Positions 28,866 through 37,711 are shown, counted from the first letter of the stretch. The stretch: DNA of 64,000 bases from JBDSZL01 sp039925145 (GCA_039925145.1 JBDSZL010000030.1:27221-91220); one strand, 5' to 3'. The notes: generated by a model from the sequence alone, not told the origin. A program made the numbers and translations.

Positions 28866-29159
28866 ATGCAGCTCGCCAGAATCATCGGCGACATCGTCGC
28901 GACCATCAAAGACCCCAAGCTGTCCGGACACCGGTTGCTCGTGCTCCAACCGATTGCCCCGGACCGGAGCGCCGCGGGACGGACGCTCGTCGCAGTCGAC
29001 ACGACGGGGTCGGGTGTCGGCGAATACGTTTTTTTCGTGCGCGGACGCGAGGCCGCGTTTCCGTTTTTCCCGGATGAGCCCCCGGTCGACGCCTGTGTCG
29101 TCGGCATTGTCGACAGCACCGATCTGGCGGCCGCCACCGAATCCCTGCTGGTTCCGTAA
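28866..29159 (+). CDS. BMC-P shell vertex protein 2 (EutN/CcmL)
   Basis: The 97-residue EutN/CcmL protein starts two bases after the stop of the first copy. It keeps the family pattern QLARIIGDIVATIKDPKLSG, LLVLQPIAPDRS, VAVDTTGSGVGEYVFFVRG and VDACVVGIVDSTDL. It differs in having a Phe-rich insertion (AAFPFFPDEPP) before the last strand and a short C-terminal tail. Three paralogues could form distinct vertices or mixed pentamers. Confidence 0.93.
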   Translation: MQLARIIGDIVATIKDPKLSGHRLLVLQPIAPDRSAAGRTLVAVDTTGSGVGEYVFFVRGREAAFPFFPDEPPVDACVVGIVDSTDLAAATESLLVP

Positions 29160-29495
29160 ATGCAGATCGGGCGTGTCATCGGCACGGTCGTGGCCACGCA
29201 GAAGCACCGGAAGCTCGAAGGAGCCAAGCTGCTGCTCGTGCAACCCCTGACACTCGAGGGCGGCCCGCGTGGGATCGCGCTGCTGACGATCGACTCGGTC
29301 GGTGCGGGTGTCGGCGACCGCGTACTGGTGGTGATCGAGGGTCGTGCGGCCGGAGACGCGCTCGGTCGCAAGGCGGCGCCTGTCGATGCGGCGATCGTCG
29401 GCATCGTCGACACGGTCACGCTGTCCGCCGAGGACTCCGAGCCTGCCGAGTCGAAGATCCGTCCGGCCGCACAGAAGCGGGTAACGAGGCGATGA
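29160..29495 (+). CDS. BMC-P shell vertex protein 3 (EutN/CcmL) with basic tail
   Basis: The 111-residue EutN/CcmL protein begins directly after the stop of copy 2 (TAA then ATG). Core elements are QIGRVIGTVVATQKHRKLEG, LLLVQPLTLEGG, LTIDSVGAGVGDRVLVVIEG and VDAAIVGIVDTVTL. A C-terminal tail of about 20 residues, ending KIRPAAQKRVTRR, is basic and absent from copies 1 and 2. It may contact cargo or nucleic acid, which is a guess. The stop overlaps the next ATG (ATGA). Confidence 0.93.
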   Translation: MQIGRVIGTVVATQKHRKLEGAKLLLVQPLTLEGGPRGIALLTIDSVGAGVGDRVLVVIEGRAAGDALGRKAAPVDAAIVGIVDTVTLSAEDSEPAESKIRPAAQKRVTRR

Positions 29496-29758
29496 ACGAT
29501 CAGCAGCTGCGGGCGCTGGTGCGCGACGCGGTGGCGCGTCGCCTTGGCGCGCGATCACTACCTGCGGCTGGCGATGTCGGTTGCGGCGGGTCCGGACCCG
29601 CACCGCCCATGGCCATCCCGGCTCACGATCATCCCAGCCACCACGGGCACCCGAGTCACCACGTGTATCTCACCGTGATCAACACCACCGAGGCGTGCGT
29701 GATCGAGCCGTCGGTGATGTGCGATCACTGTGGATACTGCAAGAGTCACGGCCACTAA
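29492..29758 (+). CDS. small Cys/His-rich protein with encapsulation-peptide-like N-terminus
   Basis: This 88-residue protein is translationally coupled to the third shell gene (ATGA). The first 20 residues (NDQQLRALVRDAVARRLG) form an amphipathic helix like the N-terminal targeting peptides of BMC cargo enzymes. A flexible stretch with His-rich PAHDHPSHHGHPSHH follows, then VYLTVINTTEACVIEPSV and the terminal MCDHCGYCKSHGH. Four Cys and many His suggest binding of a metal ion or cluster. I do not recognise a named family. Candidate roles are a cargo-side metal or redox factor or an assembly protein of this microcompartment. It may also be what remains of a larger cargo protein. Confidence 0.75.
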   Translation: MNDQQLRALVRDAVARRLGARSLPAAGDVGCGGSGPAPPMAIPAHDHPSHHGHPSHHVYLTVINTTEACVIEPSVMCDHCGYCKSHGH

Positions 29759-29787
29759 CAGCAACCGTTCATCCATCACATCTATCT

Positions 29788-30729
29788 ATGTCTTCAGTTC
29801 TCGTCACAGCCCAGCTGCCGCCCAAGGCGATGGACATCCTCGAGCAGGCCGTTGCGGTCGAGATTCTGCCCACCGGGGCCGATGTTCAGGCTCTCCGCGA
29901 CGCGAGCCGTGGCCGCCACGCCATTGTGTCGCTGCTGACCAATCGTGTCGACGCCGCGCTCCTCGATGCCGCAGGCCCTTCGCTCAAAGTCGTGTCGAAC
30001 GTGGCGGTGGGGTACGACAACATCGACGTGGCCGCGGCGCGCGAGCGAGGCGTCATCGTCACCAACACGCCGGACGTGTTGACCAACGCGACAGCGGAGC
30101 TCACCTGGGGCCTCATCCTCGCCGTCACTCGCCGCCTCGGCGAAGGTGAGCGGCTGGTGCGCGATGGGCGATGGACGGGATGGTCACTCGATTTCATGAC
30201 CGGCATGGAGCTCAGCGGCAAGCAGCTCGGCATTCTGGGATCGGGCCGCATCGGCCGGGCGGTCGCCGCGAAAGCGGCGGCCTTTGGCATGACGGCGGTC
30301 TTTTCCAGCCGTCATGGTGCGGGCGAGATCGATGGGCACCCCGTGATGAGCGTCGACGAGCTCATCGCGACATCGGACGTGCTCTCATTGCACGTCCCGT
30401 TGCGTCCCGACACCCGCCATCTGATCAATCGTGCCGCCCTCGAGCGGATGAAGCGCACGGCCTATCTGGTGAACACGGCGCGTGGCCCGGTCGTGGACGA
30501 AGCGGCGCTGGCCTCGGCGCTGAAAGAGCGGGTGATCGCTGGTGCGGCCCTCGACGTGTTCGAACGCGAGCCTATCGTGCATCCCGATCTGCTCGGTCTC
30601 GAGAACGTCGTGCTGGTGCCACACATCGGGAGTGCGACGCACGAGACGCGCTCTGGCATGGCGGAACTGGCGGCCCGAAATGTGGTGGCCGTGCTCGCCG
30701 GCAAGCCGCCGTTGACGCCGGTCGGATAG
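29788..30729 (+). CDS. D-2-hydroxyacid dehydrogenase (glyoxylate/hydroxypyruvate reductase-like)
   Basis: The 313-residue protein interconverts a 2-oxoacid and its D-2-hydroxyacid with NAD(P)H. The nucleotide-binding motif is LGILGSGRIGRAVAAKAAAF. Catalytic residues are Arg232 (NTARGP), Glu261 (FEREP) and His279 (PHIGSAT). The VSNVAVGYDNIDVAAARERG block is typical of glyoxylate reductases. I see no targeting extension. It lies 29 bases after the BMC small protein on the same strand, so it may serve the same pathway, for example in cofactor recycling, but its link to the shell is unproven. ATG 29788 is the natural start. Confidence 0.9.
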   Translation: MSSVLVTAQLPPKAMDILEQAVAVEILPTGADVQALRDASRGRHAIVSLLTNRVDAALLDAAGPSLKVVSNVAVGYDNIDVAAARERGVIVTNTPDVLTNATAELTWGLILAVTRRLGEGERLVRDGRWTGWSLDFMTGMELSGKQLGILGSGRIGRAVAAKAAAFGMTAVFSSRHGAGEIDGHPVMSVDELIATSDVLSLHVPLRPDTRHLINRAALERMKRTAYLVNTARGPVVDEAALASALKERVIAGAALDVFEREPIVHPDLLGLENVVLVPHIGSATHETRSGMAELAARNVVAVLAGKPPLTPVG

Positions 30730-30740
30730 TCGACACTCCC

Positions 30741-31466
30741 GTGCAGCGACCGTTCCAGCACGTGAGCGCGCGCCGAACAGCCGGGTCCCCCGGCGACGTC
30801 TTGCGCCGGCTCGGCCGGGCGATCCATGGGATGAAAGAGCTCGCCGTCGAGAAGATCAGCAACGACAGTCGCGAGGATCCCTTCCAGGTGCTCATCGCCA
30901 CCATGCTGTCGGCGCAAACGAAGGACGCTGTCACGCTCGCCGCATCGACGCGGCTCTTCCGGCGGGCGCGCACGCCAAGAACCATCGCCAAGCTGCCGGT
31001 CGACGTGATCGAGCAGCTCATCTATCCCGTCAGCTTCTACCGGACCAAGGCCGTTCACGTGAAGAGCGCGTGCGAGCAAATCCTCTCGCGTTTTGGCGGG
31101 CGCGTGCCGGCCACCATGGAAGAGTTGCTGACGCTCCCGGGCGTCGGTCGCAAAACGGCCAACCTCGTGCTCATTCTCTCGCACGCCAGCAAATCCAATA
31201 TCTGCGTGGACACACACGTGCATCGCATCGCGAATCGGCTCGGATGGGTGCGCACCCGCACCCCGGATCAAACCGAGCACGCGCTGTATGAGGTGGTTCC
31301 CAGACGATGGTGGCCGCTAGTCAACCTGCACCTGGTGACGTGGGGACAGAATGTCTGCCGGCCGTTGTATCCGCGGTGTCCCGCCTGCGTGCTGTCGGCG
31401 ACGTGTCCCAGCGCGGCCGGCATGCCAGCCGTCCGCGGCGCGCGGCAGCCTGCGACAAGGAGATAG
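30741..31466 (+). CDS. nth: endonuclease III (base-excision repair)
   Basis: Nth is a DNA glycosylase/AP lyase for oxidised pyrimidines. The protein has LLTLPGVGRKTANLVL (helix-hairpin-helix with catalytic Lys138), VDTHVHRIANRLG with catalytic Asp157, and the iron-sulfur cysteines in CRPLYPRCPACVLSATC (C-x6-C-x2-C-x5-C). I use GTG 30741, giving 241 residues. TTG 30801 or ATG 30831 are possible, and the last would trim the first helix relative to E. coli Nth. The 3' end has extra basic residues. It follows the dehydrogenase gene by 11 bases. Confidence 0.95.
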   Translation: MQRPFQHVSARRTAGSPGDVLRRLGRAIHGMKELAVEKISNDSREDPFQVLIATMLSAQTKDAVTLAASTRLFRRARTPRTIAKLPVDVIEQLIYPVSFYRTKAVHVKSACEQILSRFGGRVPATMEELLTLPGVGRKTANLVLILSHASKSNICVDTHVHRIANRLGWVRTRTPDQTEHALYEVVPRRWWPLVNLHLVTWGQNVCRPLYPRCPACVLSATCPSAAGMPAVRGARQPATRR

Positions 31467-31470
31467 ACGG

Positions 31471-32064
31471 ATGCGCCAAAGCCAGTCGAAACGTGATCCA
31501 TTGCACCGCAGCTGCCGCGCCGCCGCTCGACTGTTCATCAGCTGTCTCTGCGTAGCTGCGTCGCTCGCGGTGCTGCAGGGACAACGCGCGGGTTCCACGT
31601 CGGCCAAACCCCCTTCGGGACCGGTGTTGACGATGGTGGTCGACAAGGGGACGATCGAGATTCAATTGTTTCGCGCGGACGCGCCGAAGAGCGTGGAGCA
31701 CATTCTGGGACTCGTCGGGCGGAGCTTCTATCGCGGCCAGCGCATCCACCGGGTCGAGCGATCGCTCGTGCAGTTCGGTGATCCTACGTCGCGTGACGTG
31801 TCGCGGCGCGACTGGTGGGGATCGGGCGGCAGCCGCAATCCCATCGGCGTGGCCGAGTTCAACACCCATCGCCACGTGCGTGGAGCCGTGGGGCTGGCGC
31901 ACGCCGGCAATGCGCGCGCGGCCGACAGCCAGATCTACATTCTGAAGGCGCCGATGCCCGCTCTCGACGGCAAACACGTCGTCGTCGGGCAAGTGATCAA
32001 GGGCATGGAAGTGGTCGACACACTGCAGGTGCTCGATCTGATCAAAAATTTCAGCGTCAGATGA
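31471..32064 (+). CDS. secreted cyclophilin-type peptidyl-prolyl isomerase
   Basis: The 197-residue protein starts at ATG 31471 after AAGGAGAT, a good ribosome site. It has a basic N-terminus and a hydrophobic segment (LFISCLCVAASLAVLQG) consistent with export. The cyclophilin domain shows GTIEIQLFRADAPKSVEHIL, FYRGQRIHRVERSLVQFGDP and RGAVGLAHAGNARAADSQIY. It ends with LDGKHVVVGQVIKGMEVVD. The classical FHRV and QGGD are changed to IHRV and QFGD, so activity may be weaker. It probably acts on proteins in the periplasm. Its last 8 bases overlap the convergent DUF72 gene. Confidence 0.88.
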   Translation: MRQSQSKRDPLHRSCRAAARLFISCLCVAASLAVLQGQRAGSTSAKPPSGPVLTMVVDKGTIEIQLFRADAPKSVEHILGLVGRSFYRGQRIHRVERSLVQFGDPTSRDVSRRDWWGSGGSRNPIGVAEFNTHRHVRGAVGLAHAGNARAADSQIYILKAPMPALDGKHVVVGQVIKGMEVVDTLQVLDLIKNFSVR

Positions 32065-33001
32065 GCCGGTTCTCCGTTCGCACGATACCGGCCAGCTCTG
32101 GGTAGCGGGCCACCATCTCGCGGTCGTATTCGCCGGGCAGAAGATCGCCGAGCTGGTGTCGAAGTATCACGGCGTTGGCCACTGCCTTCGCGGAGAAGTG
32201 GTTGTTCATGTACATGAGCACCTTGCGGTGCCTCACGGCGGCGGCCTGAGCTGCTTCAGCGAAGGGCGCGAGCTCGGTAGGCGCATACAGGTAGTTGTAC
32301 CGATCGTCTGACTCCTCGTGATCCCACCACTGGGCGAAGTTCCGACCGTGGAGTCTGAAGTAGGCGAGGGGCGCAGAAGAGGGCGTTGTCGTGGGTGCGG
32401 ACACGCGCACCGTCTCCAGGTCCTGTCTGATCGACGTGGCGAATTTTGGTTCGTCAATCACCACCCACGCCGCATGGTGCGCGTCGAGCACCGCGCGCGT
32501 GGTCGTGGCGGCATCGCTCCACGACTTGTGCCGCAGTTCGACCGCGATCGGATAGTCGCCGAGGGCGCCGACCAGCCAGTCGACATAGGCGAGCGTATCC
32601 GGCTCCGCCTGAAAGCTGGCGGGGAACTGAATGAGCAGCGCGCTCAGTCGCCCCGCCTGTGCCATCGGATCGATACCGCGTCTGAACTCATCGAGGTCGC
32701 CTCGCGTGACGTCCCACTCGGAGGCGCCCCTTCGCTGGAGGTACATGTCCGGGTGTGTGAACTTCTGGTACAGCTTCACGGAGAATCCGAACGTGGCTGG
32801 CGTGCGTCGAACCCAGGACAGCACCAGGCCCGGATCGGGGACGCGATAGAACGTGGAGTTCACTTCGACCGTGTCGAAGCGCTCGGCGTAGTAGGCGAGC
32901 TCGTCGAAGCCCTTGCGTCGCGGGGCTGGATAGAAGATGCCGTTCCACGTTCCCCGACCGGAGGGGTAGCTCCAGCCTGACGTTCCGACGAGAGGGGGCA
33001 T
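32057..33001 (-). CDS. DUF72 (YecE-like) protein
   Basis: The 314-residue protein has the DUF72 TIM-barrel pattern: VGTSGWSYP near the start, FDTVEVNSTFYRVP, FSVKLYQKFTH, LIQFPASF, VELRHKSW, VVIDEPKF, YFRLHGRN and LMYMNNHFSAKAVANA. The biochemical role of DUF72 is unknown. I choose ATG 33001 just before the conserved opening; the frame allows an upstream start at 33052 that adds 17 atypical residues. It is convergent with the cyclophilin gene and divergent from queE. Confidence 0.92.
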   Translation of the reverse strand: MPPLVGTSGWSYPSGRGTWNGIFYPAPRRKGFDELAYYAERFDTVEVNSTFYRVPDPGLVLSWVRRTPATFGFSVKLYQKFTHPDMYLQRRGASEWDVTRGDLDEFRRGIDPMAQAGRLSALLIQFPASFQAEPDTLAYVDWLVGALGDYPIAVELRHKSWSDAATTTRAVLDAHHAAWVVIDEPKFATSIRQDLETVRVSAPTTTPSSAPLAYFRLHGRNFAQWWDHEESDDRYNYLYAPTELAPFAEAAQAAAVRHRKVLMYMNNHFSAKAVANAVILRHQLGDLLPGEYDREMVARYPELAGIVRTENRLI

Positions 33002-33081
33002 CGAGCCAGTACATCTCGACTCGATGAGCCTGGCAAGAGTCAAAATGGCCAAATCCCATGCGATCGATGATCATTGTGGTG

Positions 33082-33723
33082 ATGCTGGTCGTCCACGAGA
33101 TTTACCGATCGATTCAAGGCGAGTCGACGCACACCGGGCGGCCTTGCGTGTTCGTACGATTGACCGCCTGCAATCTCCGCTGTCGCTGGTGTGACACGCC
33201 CTACGCCTTCACGGGCGGACGGCGGATGAGTCACGCCGAAATCTTGGGAGCCATCGAGGCCGCAGACTGCCGGCTGGTCGAGCTCACTGGCGGAGAACCC
33301 CTGCTGCAGCCGGGCGCGATCGAGCTGATGCAACAGTTGGTCGGTGGCGGGTTCGAAGTCCTGCTGGAAACCGGGGGACACATGCCGATCGACGATGTGC
33401 CGGATGAGGTGGCGACCATCCTCGACGTCAAGTGTCCGGGCAGCGGCGAGGCCGAGAAGATGCATTGGCCGAATCTGGACCTGTTGTCGCCCACCGACGA
33501 GGTGAAGTTCGTGATCAGCGACCGCGGCGACTTCGAGTACGCGTGCGACATCGTGGGGCGGCATGGGCTCGGTGCGCGTGTGCGTGCGGTGCTGTTCTCG
33601 CCCGCCTTCGGCGTGCTGCCTCCGGACGAGCTTGCGCGGTGGATTCTCGACGCCCGCGTGCCGGCGCGTCTTCAGCTTCAGATGCACAAGTACGTGTGGG
33701 CCCCAGAGATGCGAGGGGTATGA
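33082..33723 (+). CDS. queE: 7-carboxy-7-deazaguanine synthase (radical SAM)
   Basis: QueE converts 6-carboxytetrahydropterin to 7-carboxy-7-deazaguanine in the preQ0 pathway. With ATG 33082 the protein has 213 residues and opens with the family start VVHEIYRSIQGESTHTGRP. Cluster-binding cysteines are C30, C34 and C37 in CNLRCRWCDTPYAF. LVELTGGEPLLQPG and LDVKCPGSG follow. Two earlier ATGs (33058, 33067) are in frame but add atypical residues. The stop overlaps the queC start (ATGA), so the two genes are coupled. Confidence 0.95.
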   Translation: MLVVHEIYRSIQGESTHTGRPCVFVRLTACNLRCRWCDTPYAFTGGRRMSHAEILGAIEAADCRLVELTGGEPLLQPGAIELMQQLVGGGFEVLLETGGHMPIDDVPDEVATILDVKCPGSGEAEKMHWPNLDLLSPTDEVKFVISDRGDFEYACDIVGRHGLGARVRAVLFSPAFGVLPPDELARWILDARVPARLQLQMHKYVWAPEMRGV

Positions 33724-34394
33724 CCTCGCCAGGCGCCGCCGTCGTGCTGCTCTCCGGCGGACTCGACTCGGCGACCGCGGCTGCGCTGGCCCGGCGCGAC
33801 GGGTGGGCGCTCTACGGTCTGACCGTTCGATACGGTCAGGTTCATCACGTCGAGCTCGAAGCCGCGCGGCGTCTGGCTACATCGCTCGGGATGGTGCGGC
33901 ACGTCGAGATTGATGTCGACCTCGCGGCGTTCGGCGGATCGTCGCTCGTTGGTGAGGGACCGATTCCCAAAGATCGGACCGACGCCGGCATTCCGTCCAC
34001 GTACGTGCCCGCACGCAACACCGTGCTGCTCTCACTGGCGCTCGCCTGGGCCGAGGTGCTCGCCGCAGACCGGATTGTCATTGGCGTCAACGCGCTCGAC
34101 TACTCCGGCTATCCGGACTGTCGGCCCGAGTTCATCGCGGCGTTCGAATACCTCGCGACGCTTGCCACCAAAGCCGGCGTGAGCGGACGACCGCTGCACG
34201 TATGGGCGCCGCTCCAGCACCTGACCAAAGGCGGCATCATCCGGCTGGGGATGGAGCTTGGCGTCGACTATGGGCTCACCCACAGCTGTTATGACCCGCA
34301 GCCGGATGGAGGCCCCTGCGGCCGCTGCGACAGTTGCATGCTGCGCGCGCGGGGGTTCGCCGAGGCCGGCGTGTCCGACCCGCTCATGTCATGA
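33720..34394 (+). CDS. queC: 7-cyano-7-deazaguanine (preQ0) synthase
   Basis: QueC uses ATP and ammonia to turn 7-carboxy-7-deazaguanine into preQ0. The 224-residue protein has the PP-loop SGGLDS (12-17), STYVPARNTVLLSLALAWAE, GVNALDYSGYPDCRPEF and the zinc-binding region SCYDPQPDGGPCGRCDSC. It is directly coupled to queE. With queA in the same window the tRNA queuosine branch is supported; queD, queF, tgt and queG are not seen here. Confidence 0.96.
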   Translation: MTSPGAAVVLLSGGLDSATAAALARRDGWALYGLTVRYGQVHHVELEAARRLATSLGMVRHVEIDVDLAAFGGSSLVGEGPIPKDRTDAGIPSTYVPARNTVLLSLALAWAEVLAADRIVIGVNALDYSGYPDCRPEFIAAFEYLATLATKAGVSGRPLHVWAPLQHLTKGGIIRLGMELGVDYGLTHSCYDPQPDGGPCGRCDSCMLRARGFAEAGVSDPLMS

Positions 34395-34577
34395 GCCACC
34401 CGTTCGCCTGAAGGCGCTGTCGCCGGTGGTGACGTTTGTAAGACACGGGCGACCGTCGTAAGCACGGTCCTTCAACGCGTCGTAGCACAGGTGTTGTGAT
34501 TGGCCCCGCCTGGCCCGAGCCGGACGGTTTTCGGCCTCCGGGCTCAGGGTGAACGATCGGATACAATCGGCGCTTCC

Positions 34578-36887
34578 GTGTTCGAATCCATTTTCTCGTC
34601 CCTTTTCAAGTACGAGCGGCTTGTGTTCGAGCAGGGCCAGTTCGTGCTCGGCGCCACCCGTTCCATGTGGCTCGTGGCCGGCGCCGCGGCGGTCGCGGCT
34701 CTGTACGTCATCTGGAGTTACAGCCAGGTGGCCTCGCTCGGCGCGCGCGACAAGGGTGTGCTGCTCGCGACGCGAACCGCGCTGCTCCTGGTCGCCATGT
34801 TTGCGATTCTGCGGCCGATGCTGCTTCTCAAGGTGGCGGTGCCGCAGCAGAACTTCGTGGGAATTCTGCTCGACGATTCGCGAAGCATGGGCGTGGCCGA
34901 TGAGCAAGGGCGTCCGCGCAGTGCGTTCGTGCAGGAGCAGCTGGGACGCGCCGATGCCCCGTTGCTCGCCGCCCTGACCAAGCGCTTCGTCCCACGTGTG
35001 TTCCGGTTTTCGTCCACAGCCGAGCGCCTGCAGTCGAGCGCTGACCTGACATTTCAGGGCACGGCCACCAGGCTCGGCGATGCCATCGACCGTGCGCGCG
35101 ACGAGCTGGGCGGGTTGCCTGTTGCGGGCCTCGTGGTCGTCACCGACGGAGCCGACAACGCAGAGGCCACCCTCGACGAGACCATTGCTGGACTCAAGGC
35201 GCAGGGCCTGCCGGTGTTCTCGGTCGGCGTCGGCAAGGATAACCTCTCGCACGATGTCCAGGTGACGCGGGTTCAGACCCCACGGCGCGTCCTCAAGGGC
35301 GCGGCGCTCGTGGTCGATGTCGTGGTCGCACAGACCGGGTATGCGGGCATGAAGGTGCCGCTCGTGGTCGAAGACGAAGGCCGCATGGTGAGCACGCAGG
35401 AGATCACGCTGCCCCGCGACGGCGAGACCCAGACCGTGAAAGTGCGCTTCAAGACCACGGACGTCGGCCCGCGCAATTTCCATTTCAGGATTCCTGTTCA
35501 GCCGAACGAGGAAGTCACTCAGAACAACCAGCGCGAGTCGCTCATCGACGTCTTCAGCCGCAAAGAAAAGATTCTGTTCGTCGAAGGGGAGCCACGGTAC
35601 GAGCCCAAGTTCGTCCGCATGGCCACATTGAAAGACGAGAACCTGCAGCTCGTGCTGTTGCAGAGGACGGCCGAGGCGACGTCCAACGACGCGGACAAGT
35701 ACTACAGGCTCGGGGTCGATGGGCCCGATGAGCTGCGCGTCGGATTCCCCACGACGCGTGCGGAGTTGTTCGGCTACCGCGGGATCATTCTCGGGAGCAT
35801 GGAAGCGGCTGCCTTCACGCCGGAACAGCAGCACATGCTCGAAGACTTCGTCGATGTGCGTGGCGGCGGTCTGCTGGCCATTGGCGGCGCGCGGGCATTC
35901 AGCGAAGGCGGCTGGGCCGGCACACCGCTGTCCAATGCCCTGCCGGTCGCACTCGACGCCGGACGCCGGAATCCAATCTATCCGCCGTTCGAGCTGACCG
36001 TGCGTCCCACGCGGGCTGGGCAGTCGCATCCCGCCACGCAGATTGCCGACACCGAAGAGGCGGCGCTCTCCAAGTGGAAGGAACTGCCGCCACTCTCGAG
36101 CGTGAACACGCTGCCGGTGTCCGCACTCAAGCCGGGTGCGAGCCTGCTGTTGAGTGGCAACGACCCCCGCGGCGGAGAGCAGGTCGTGCTGGCTCACCAG
36201 CGCTACGGCAGCGGCAAGACACTGATCCTCGGCGTGCAAGACACCTGGCTCTGGCGCATGCACGCCAAGATGGCTGTGAACGACCTGACGCATTACACCT
36301 TCTGGCAGAGACTCGGACGATGGCTGGTGGACGGCGTGCCCGATCGCGTCATGGTGACGGCCTCGCCCGAGCGCGTGCAACGAGGCGAGCCGGTGACGCT
36401 CATCGCCACCGTGAACGACGAGGAGTATCGCGGGATCAACGACGCGCGCGTGCTCGCCCGCGTCACGGCGCCCTCCGGCAAGGTCGAAGACGTGCCGATG
36501 GAATGGACGGTCGAGGAAGACGGTGAATTCCGTGCCCGGTTCACGCCGGCCGAGGACGGGCTCTACAGTGTCGCGGTCGAGGGCCGCACCAAGGCCGGAG
36601 TTGACGTCGGACGGGGTGCGGTGAGCGTGAAGGCCGCGCCGAGCGATGCGGAGTACTTCGATGCGGCCATGCGTGCGCCGCTGCTGCGACGGATCGCGGA
36701 TGAAACGGGTGGCCGATTTCTGCGCGCCGCCGACACCCAGTCGCTCGTTGACGCCATCGCGTACAGCGGCCGGGGCGTGACTGTGGTGGAAGAAAAAGAA
36801 CTGTGGGACATGCCGGTGGTGCTGCTGATGCTGCTCGGGCTCATGGCCACCGAGTGGTTGTATCGGCGGTCCCGGGGGCTCGCGTGA
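34578..36887 (+). CDS. large membrane vWA-type protein (glutamine-amidotransferase-like middle)
   Basis: I take GTG 34578 as start, giving 769 residues; the long frame upstream lacks similarity. Two hydrophobic helices (about 28-48 and 60-82) precede a von Willebrand A region with a MIDAS-like DDSRSM and VVVTDGADNAEAT. After a CARDB-like beta section comes a class I glutamine-amidotransferase-like fold (LFVEGEPRYEPKFVR, FVDVRGGGLLAIGGARAF). A final membrane helix lies near the C-terminus. It heads a six-gene set with DUF4159, MoxR, DUF58, BatA-like and DUF4175 proteins. Such sets are thought to act in envelope assembly or stress, but the exact role is unknown. Confidence 0.8.
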   Translation: MFESIFSSLFKYERLVFEQGQFVLGATRSMWLVAGAAAVAALYVIWSYSQVASLGARDKGVLLATRTALLLVAMFAILRPMLLLKVAVPQQNFVGILLDDSRSMGVADEQGRPRSAFVQEQLGRADAPLLAALTKRFVPRVFRFSSTAERLQSSADLTFQGTATRLGDAIDRARDELGGLPVAGLVVVTDGADNAEATLDETIAGLKAQGLPVFSVGVGKDNLSHDVQVTRVQTPRRVLKGAALVVDVVVAQTGYAGMKVPLVVEDEGRMVSTQEITLPRDGETQTVKVRFKTTDVGPRNFHFRIPVQPNEEVTQNNQRESLIDVFSRKEKILFVEGEPRYEPKFVRMATLKDENLQLVLLQRTAEATSNDADKYYRLGVDGPDELRVGFPTTRAELFGYRGIILGSMEAAAFTPEQQHMLEDFVDVRGGGLLAIGGARAFSEGGWAGTPLSNALPVALDAGRRNPIYPPFELTVRPTRAGQSHPATQIADTEEAALSKWKELPPLSSVNTLPVSALKPGASLLLSGNDPRGGEQVVLAHQRYGSGKTLILGVQDTWLWRMHAKMAVNDLTHYTFWQRLGRWLVDGVPDRVMVTASPERVQRGEPVTLIATVNDEEYRGINDARVLARVTAPSGKVEDVPMEWTVEEDGEFRARFTPAEDGLYSVAVEGRTKAGVDVGRGAVSVKAAPSDAEYFDAAMRAPLLRRIADETGGRFLRAADTQSLVDAIAYSGRGVTVVEEKELWDMPVVLLMLLGLMATEWLYRRSRGLA

Positions 36888-36930
36888 CCGGCGGTGCTGA
36901 TCTGCGGCGCCGCCTTTCGGTAGGGTGAGG

Positions 36931-37707
36931 ATGATGACCCGAACATTCTGGCGGGCGGCGGGTATCACGATACTGGCCCTGGCAGCCGGAGCGACGGCGC
37001 TCGCCCAGCGCGGCGGGTTTCGTCAGCCGATGAGCTACTCGGACAACGTGCCGTACGACGGCCGGTTCGTCTTCGTTCGCATGAGCTACCCGACGCTCGG
37101 GCTGGGGGGCCGCAACTCGTTCTACCCGCCCTGGTCGCACGACTATCCGGACGGCGAGCGACATTTCATGCAGATTCTCACGGCGGTGACGAACCTCTCT
37201 GGGCACGTGGATGGATCGTCCATCATGTCGTTCGACGACCCCGAGGTGTTCAAGAATCCGGTGATCTATCTCTGCGAACCTGGCTACTGGTCCATCTCTG
37301 ACGCGCAGGTCGTGGCGCTGCGCAGCTACCTGCAGAAGGGCGGATTTCTCATCGTCGACGACTTCCCCTCCGTGGCGTGGTCGAACTTCGAAGAGCAGAT
37401 GCGCCGCGTGTTTCCGCAGGGCAGCTGGCTGGACATGAACGAGTTGCCTGCGCATCCGATTTTCCACGCCTTCTATGAGGTCGATGCGAACAACATTCCG
37501 ACCTACTATGACCTTGGCGGCAAACCGGATTTCCGGGCCATGTTCGAAGACAACGATCCGACGAAGCGGATGTATGTGATTGCGAATTACAAGAACGACC
37601 TCTCTGAATATTGGGAATTCTCCGAGACCGGGCTGAAGCCGGTCGACGAGAGTAATGAGGCCTACAAGTTTGGGGTGAACGAGTTCATCTACGGGATTAC
37701 GCATTAG
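36931..37707 (+). CDS. DUF4159 secreted protein
   Basis: The 258-residue protein has a signal peptide (ITILALAAGATALAQ) and the DUF4159 core: FVFVRMSYPTLG, WSHDYPDGERHFMQIL, VIYLCEPGYWSISDAQVVAL, LRSYLQKGGFLIVDDF, HPIFHAFYEV and KNDLSEYWEF. The fold resembles the glutamine-amidotransferase-like ThuA group. Starts at 36931 and 36934 (ATGATG) and GTG 36925 are all possible. DUF4159 genes regularly accompany MoxR/DUF58 clusters, as here. The molecular function is unknown. Confidence 0.88.
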   Translation: MMTRTFWRAAGITILALAAGATALAQRGGFRQPMSYSDNVPYDGRFVFVRMSYPTLGLGGRNSFYPPWSHDYPDGERHFMQILTAVTNLSGHVDGSSIMSFDDPEVFKNPVIYLCEPGYWSISDAQVVALRSYLQKGGFLIVDDFPSVAWSNFEEQMRRVFPQGSWLDMNELPAHPIFHAFYEVDANNIPTYYDLGGKPDFRAMFEDNDPTKRMYVIANYKNDLSEYWEFSETGLKPVDESNEAYKFGVNEFIYGITH

Positions 37708-37711
37708 GCGG

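Noticed and set aside
34389..36968. 859-residue minus-strand ORF opposite the vWA membrane protein
   Set aside because: Antisense shadow; the plus strand has clear membrane helices and vWA motifs, the minus frame has none.
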